This document shows, in pieces, positions 59,288 to 64,000 of a stretch of DNA of 64,000 nt. Source of the DNA: Tyto alba (Eukaryota > Chordata > Aves > Strigiformes > Tytonidae); contig NW_024881279.1 in NCBI RefSeq assembly GCF_018691265.1, positions 2,385,243-2,449,242 of the forward strand, given 5' to 3'. Every line of letters begins with the position of its first letter. Positions within the stretch are counted from its first letter, which is position 1. A program made the position numbers and the translations under genes. The notes under the pieces were generated by a model, which worked only from the letters and a program-made list of their open reading frames with translations, ran no database searches and had not been told where the DNA came from.

Positions 59288-60949
59288 CCTTCAGCTATCT
59301 CTGCACTGCCTAATTGTTCTAGTTGGTAAATAAGTAATGTGGTCCCGATTCTGACCTCGTTTGCTTTAGTCAGAGGCTGGCCCAGCTCCTCCAGCTGTAG
59401 GGACATTGCTCTCTGGTTCACAGCACTTTGTGCAGCTTCTTGCACCCTGCACCCTCTGCGTGCACTTGCCAGCTCCCTGTCACGCGAACGTAGACTCATT
59501 TGAGGACAGAGATGGGTAGATCAGACCAAAACGGCAGCAGCAAAGCCAGAACCAGGCAGCAGCGCTGAGTTAAGTGGAGATCTGGGGGCGATTGCTGCAG
59601 GGCCTGAACTTCCGTGGCTGTGCCGCCTGCGCCGCGCACCCAGTCGCTCTGCACCGGCGTCCAGGCTCTCCTCTCCACCGGGACACCGGGAAGCCGTACA
59701 CGTTCCAGTGAGCAGATACCAAGTGCTGTTTGATTTCCTTGTCTAGTTTTGATGGGTTTAATCCCAAAGCTATCCTTACGATACACACGCCTGATACCAA
59801 TTTGTGTTGTTGATAGCACACGCATCCCCTTGCCATCCTCCCAAATCAAGAGGTTTGAGGTCAGCGCCGTCTCCACCCTGCTAAGAGTTAAGGCTGGAGC
59901 ACACCACGGGCAGGACTGTTCCTCTTTGGGAGCTGAAAATGGGGTTCACCCAAAGTGCTGGTGGAAATGGTGAAAATGGTTGCATGCGCTTGTTATTGGA
60001 CATTATTACTGATGACTCAGATTTGTGCCCAGGCTGGTGGCCTCAGAGAAGAGCCCAGAGCAAGTGGGGCTGCTGAGAAAAGACCCTCTGACAGAGGTAC
60101 CGGATCTGTAGGGCAGCCCCTCGTGCTCACTAGCTGGAACCCAGCCGCACGCTCGTTGCAGGAAAACGCAAACACCTCCAGCCTGTGAATTCCGTTTATC
60201 TTAAAATGCGTTATGAACTCTGGCAGTAAATATCCAGCTTTTCTTGTGACACGGGGAGCAGCCTGGCCAAAGGCACGCTGTCCCCTCTCCAGCTCTGCTA
60301 CCCTACGTCCCTGAGACGAGGTGGGAAGGGCGGGGGTACCCCAGCAGCCGGCTGAAAGGGGGGGTTCTCCCGGCCAGGCAGGGGAACTGTGCCCAGAGGT
60401 TCGGGGCATTACTCCTCCAGGAAAGATGCCCGTCGCTAGGTCAGGCAGGAGCAGAGATTCCCTCCTTGTTCTTAGCCATAAATTGCTCAACTGGAGCAAG
60501 GTGGGAACGCTCAGGTGCAAAAGTGTGTCACGTTTTTGTTCTCCTAGATACAGGGCTGACCTCAGTGCACACACCCTGAGTTTGGAGAAATAATTTTAAC
60601 TTATTTTGCTCTCCTATCCAGACCCCTTTTTTGGGGCCAGGTTATACACTCATCCATCCAAACAGTAACCTAGTAAGCTACAGGACATTCCAGAATGTGC
60701 AATTTATTTCTTTCATGTGTTGATTGTAAGCAAAACAGCAATTTGACTCGCTGGACTCTCTCATTTCTTAGATGAGCACTGGCATTAGTCAGGCAATTCC
60801 TTTGGTTTTTGCACTGAGTATCTGTGAATTTTTTTCCTAATGGAACAGTTTCTTACAAATGAAATACTTAATTTGTGTATGCAGATCCTTTTTAATATAA
60901 TCGGCCTCTCTGTTCAAGAAAGCAGATCTGATGAAACATCCCATTTCAG
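59288..60949. other. Unique noncoding DNA
   Basis: GC-moderate from 59340 to 60600 with frames up to 185 codons (60017-60574, minus) that overlap plus-strand frames and resemble nothing; AT-rich thereafter. Confidence 0.45.
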
Positions 60950-61173
60950 TGAGGGCAATTTAGGCTAGACATCAGGAAAACCTAGCTAATGATTAAAATA
61001 GTGAGGCACTGCTCTAGGTTGCCAGGAGAGCTTAAGGAAACTCCATCATGGGAAGTCTTTAAGAATAAGTTTGGCAGCTATTATCGGGAATGATTTAGCT
61101 ATAATTGATCTTGACTTGGAACAAGAGAATGGACTGAATGATTTCTTCTTTCTTGTTTTGCATTATTTCCAAG

Positions 61174-61180
<7 letters not shown>
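60950..61180 (+). mobile_element. Diverged CR1 LINE 3' fragment
   Basis: Word order matches the CR1 3' untranslated region: gcaatttaggctagacatcagg, gtgaggcactg...ggttgcc, gagagc, tccatcatgggaagtctttaag, gggaatgattta, then gaatggactgaatgatttc in the place of the usual 'ggactagatgatct'. The element is 5'-truncated, more diverged than the copy at 23.2 kb, and ends in a poly-A run in place of the normal short terminal repeat. Confidence 0.8.

Positions 61181-61211
<31 letters not shown>
61181..61211. repeat. Poly-A run (31 A)
   Basis: 31 uninterrupted A residues directly after the CR1 fragment. CR1 elements do not normally end in poly-A, so this probably expanded later by slippage. Confidence 0.9.
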
Positions 61212-61215
<4 letters not shown>

Positions 61216-62110
61216 GTTTAGATGGTTCAGTATTACCAAATGTTCCTTCCTCTCTTTCTAAGGGAATTTTTTACTAAATTTCAACTGAACGTGCAAATAG
61301 TTGAGCACACTTTGTAATTTATATCACATGTCAAGGTCTAAACCTCTTGAGGCTGTAGCTCCACCTCCCTAAATATTTAAATATTTTTCCTTTTCCTTCT
61401 GTTGCTTGATAGGTTTGTTGTATTACAAACAGCTACACTGAGTTACTGTTTCTCCACTGACACCAAAACATAGACAACTGTGCTGAAAGGAGCAGAGCTG
61501 CAGCCACTTTGCAGAGCAAGGCTGAGCCAAGCCTTTTATTTCCACAAACAAGAATTAGAACAGAAAACGTTTTAAGCAAATATTATTCTACTGAACTTAA
61601 AAGAAGAGCTGAGCATTCAGAAAGTGACTCATTGTGCAGGCAAAGAGCATGCACTACCTTGAGATGTTGTCTTGAGGGCTGTTTTTTAAATATATGAGTG
61701 AACTGACTAACAGCAAAACTGATGCAGAATGCTGATGGTATCTTTGACCTTTAAAACCTTGATGAAATTTATAACTTGCTCATTTTCTAATTTAAAAAAG
61801 CATTATTATTAGTCATTCTTTACATTTGCTTCTCCAGACTCAATAAACATGTAGATATATGCAACTTCTTATGTTCAGAGTTTTAGCCTTGTGTATTACA
61901 ATGCATTAAGATACATCCAAAAGAAGATGTAAAATGTATGGATCCTGTTTCTCTTACTGCAGTGATGGACAGAAGAGAGACGGCAGTCTGCAAATAACTG
62001 CCTTTCACAAGTAAAATTTATATGCACAGGCATTCTGACTGTTCAGAATAACCAAATAACCCAAATCAGAACAAATAGTGTGTGCCTTCTCTTAAACATA
62101 TTTATCATTC
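61212..62110. other. AT-rich unique DNA
   Basis: AT-rich sequence without recognisable exons, repeats or RNA genes. Confidence 0.5.
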
Positions 62111-62690
62111 CTTTCAGACATTTTATTTCAGCTCATTCCAGTGTAATTATTACTGTTCAGAAGCAGAACGGGCATACCCTGATAGCAGGGACGAAGGCTT
62201 ACAGCCTCCATCACAAGTTTTGTCAACGGCCTGACGCTGCCCAAACACCTTCTGTTTGAAACAGGACTCCAAGTCATCCAACACACCAGGCAGCTCCTCT
62301 GGAGAGCTGCCCAGCTGGCACAGACCTGCTCGTTAGCAGCGGCTCTTCTGTGACGGGAAAGCTGGTGGTGATGGATGGCTTCCAGGCTTGAGGAGTTAGA
62401 AGCCATACCTGGCCAAAAGCCAAAGTTGGGGTCGGTGTATGTGTGGCAGTGGGAAACTTTGGGCATGATTTGTCTAAAGGAGATTGTGAGGCTGTGGAAG
62501 AGGGGTTTGTCCTCGGTGAGTGTTTGGCTGGCCGGGAGGTGGCCTTTTGGGGGCACAGGGTCCTGCTCAATGAAGGCTTTGCAAGACTGAGACAATAACC
62601 AGTGAAATCTGCAGGACTAACAGCAGATACACACCAGTTAATATTTCCTGATAGAGATGGGCCAAAGCTTGAGTTACTTTCCAAATCCTC
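62111..62690. other. Stretch with three long overlapping frames
   Basis: The minus strand is open for 155 codons (62128-62595) and 136 codons (62274-62684) in different frames, and the plus strand for 71 (62375-62590). The third minus frame ends with a short segment containing KQKVFGQRQAV, then a double stop and an AATAAA signal (reverse of 62122-62127). Good plus-strand acceptor-like sequences (ttcctttcag at about 62117) and a donor TCG|GTGAGT (gt at 62516) also occur. No gene is recognised; a decayed retrocopy or noncoding exon is conceivable. Confidence 0.2.
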
Positions 62691-64000
62691 GGGATTTTGC
62701 AGGTTGGAATTAAAATAGAATATTTATGCAAACCACACAACCGATTTTGGCTTTAGGATATGAAAAATTTGCCTGATGAGCTTTTGCCAAATAAAACCAC
62801 CCTGGGTTTTATTTCATGGCAGCTTTTCCAGGCAAGGATACTTTTCAGAAAATGAAATCCATTGACCTAGGCCAGGCCAAGAAATGAGGGAAGAGAGAGT
62901 AAAGGTTATAACCATGTAACTTTAAAAACATTTAAATCTACCCTTATATAAGTTCACTGAATCCAGAATAGTTCGCGCTTTGGCACTCTTGAACCTGCAG
63001 CCAAGATCACATGAGAGCAGCAAAGCTCATTTCCCACCTCAGAGCTACCTCACAGTCCTGAAAGTCTGCAAAACACCTGAACGGCTGGTAACTTTTTATG
63101 CACAAAACCATTTTCTCACTTTTTTAGTGAATGGCTGTGTCCAGTAAGGAATTGCCATCCCTAGTTTGCCACAGGGAGCAAGAGGACCTGTACCAAATAT
63201 GCTTGGTACTTACAAGATCAGACCTTCCAAAAATGCTTAACCTCCATGAAGTCTTGTGGTTATCCAGCTATGTTCAGACCCTGTTTTTCTCCATGGACTT
63301 CACCATCTAGGTTAAGCACAGGGAATCTATGTAGAGAAGAAGCCGAGTTGATAAAGAGGAAGCAGCTCTCTCCATTTCTAATTCAGATCTTTTACACAGT
63401 ATTTCTGGAGAAATCAACAGGAGCTGGGAGCTTAATTACTTCACCCATCCAGCTTCAGACTCTCTAAGGGTCCAGCCTTTGACAAAGCTAAAGGATCAGC
63501 ATCTCCCATTATTTCTAACTCATTATTTGTGCACAAGTAACTCGCACTTCACCACCTGCTCTGTGCACATCTGCATCCTTGCACAGGCAGCAGAGGTGCA
63601 CAAAGAGCTGAGGTCTGAAGGCGTCAGGCACGTTGCCCAGTCCCTCCTCGCTATGTCTTGCTTACTATAAACATCTTTTAAAGACACCGGAAAGATACGG
63701 CTGTTTCCTCTGAAGGTCTGTTTGTCTTCAGACTGGAAATACAAGTAAAAGAGGTCTGCGGTTGGGTCACTAAGGTAGCATTCTGCTTCTGACTGTGGGA
63801 AATCATAGAGGGGATTGCTCTATGAAACTCTGCAGTCATGCATTAAATGTTTTTCGGAATTTAGCTTCAGCAATGCTTTATCTTTCCAGCTGCAAAAAAC
63901 TTAAGCATGTTAAAAAAACTTTATATCCCATTACTTTTTCTTAGACTCCACCTCAAGATTGAAATGTCCCTTTCCCCATTTCTCAAGGCAAAATGCTCCC
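62691..64000. other. Unique noncoding DNA
   Basis: Mixed-composition sequence to the window edge. Frames of 63-73 codons near 63246-63744 overlap on both strands. Nothing recognisable. Confidence 0.5.

Noticed and set aside
1..64000. Prokaryotic features, operons, CRISPR arrays or phage-like systems
   Set aside because: Sequence is vertebrate noncoding DNA; no regularly spaced repeats, dense genes or ribosome-binding-site patterns exist.

Overview
The window looks like a bird nuclear genome segment with no recognisable protein-coding gene. The avian call rests mainly on four CR1 retrotransposon fragments. The clearest, at 23234-23383, carries the familiar avian CR1 3' tail: a purine-rich GGTTGGACTAGATGA segment, then the ggtccct...cccaaacca stretch and a terminal tgattctg. 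The mosaic of AT-rich stretches and short CpG-rich patches, the sparse repeats and the many poly-A/poly-T tracts also fit. I could not identify the locus or species. No open frame in the window resembles a known protein convincingly. The longest (218 codons at 55075-55731, 189 at 45923-46492, 182 at 42867-43415, 168 twice) lie in GC-rich or low-stop stretches, often with competing frames, and read as chance. No tRNA, rRNA, snRNA, known microRNA or CRISPR array was seen.

Layout. 1-9.5 kb alternates AT-rich blocks (1.07-1.56, 3.2-4.4, 6.8-8.3 kb) with GC patches. It holds a G-quadruplex-type C run, paired RFX-like sites, an inverted pair of E-boxes and a possible 88-nt exon. 9.5-23 kb is mostly unique noncoding DNA with homopolymer tracts and one old, diverged CR1 copy at about 14.56-15.1 kb. 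23.2-25.5 kb is the most distinctive part: a young-looking CR1 tail, a CpG-rich block with two good splice-donor sequences, and 1.2 kb later a compact CpG island containing several inverted repeats and CCAAT, CRE-like and AP-1-like motifs.

25.5-45 kb is again AT-rich unique DNA with small CpG clusters near 31.0-31.3 and 32.7-33.0 kb, two short minisatellites and a pentanucleotide repeat. 45.5 kb has a minus-strand CR1 tail fragment, and 48.2-48.7 kb has a sequence organised like a solitary LTR. 49-64 kb holds a perfect 21-bp palindrome, a facing poly-T/poly-A pair, a GC-rich stretch at 54.0-55.9 kb, an A-rich microsatellite and a third plus-strand CR1 fragment ending in a 31-A run.

Interpretation. 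The best reading is a gene desert, or the inside of a very large intron, with candidate distal regulatory elements. Several AT-rich blocks with clustered homeodomain, POU, GATA or E-box words look like conserved noncoding elements, but conservation cannot be judged from one sequence. No undescribed biological system is visible. The items most worth checking are the CpG islands at 23.4-23.8 and 25.04-25.52 kb, the candidate exon plus hairpin near 7.1-7.3 kb, and the putative solo LTR at 48.2 kb.
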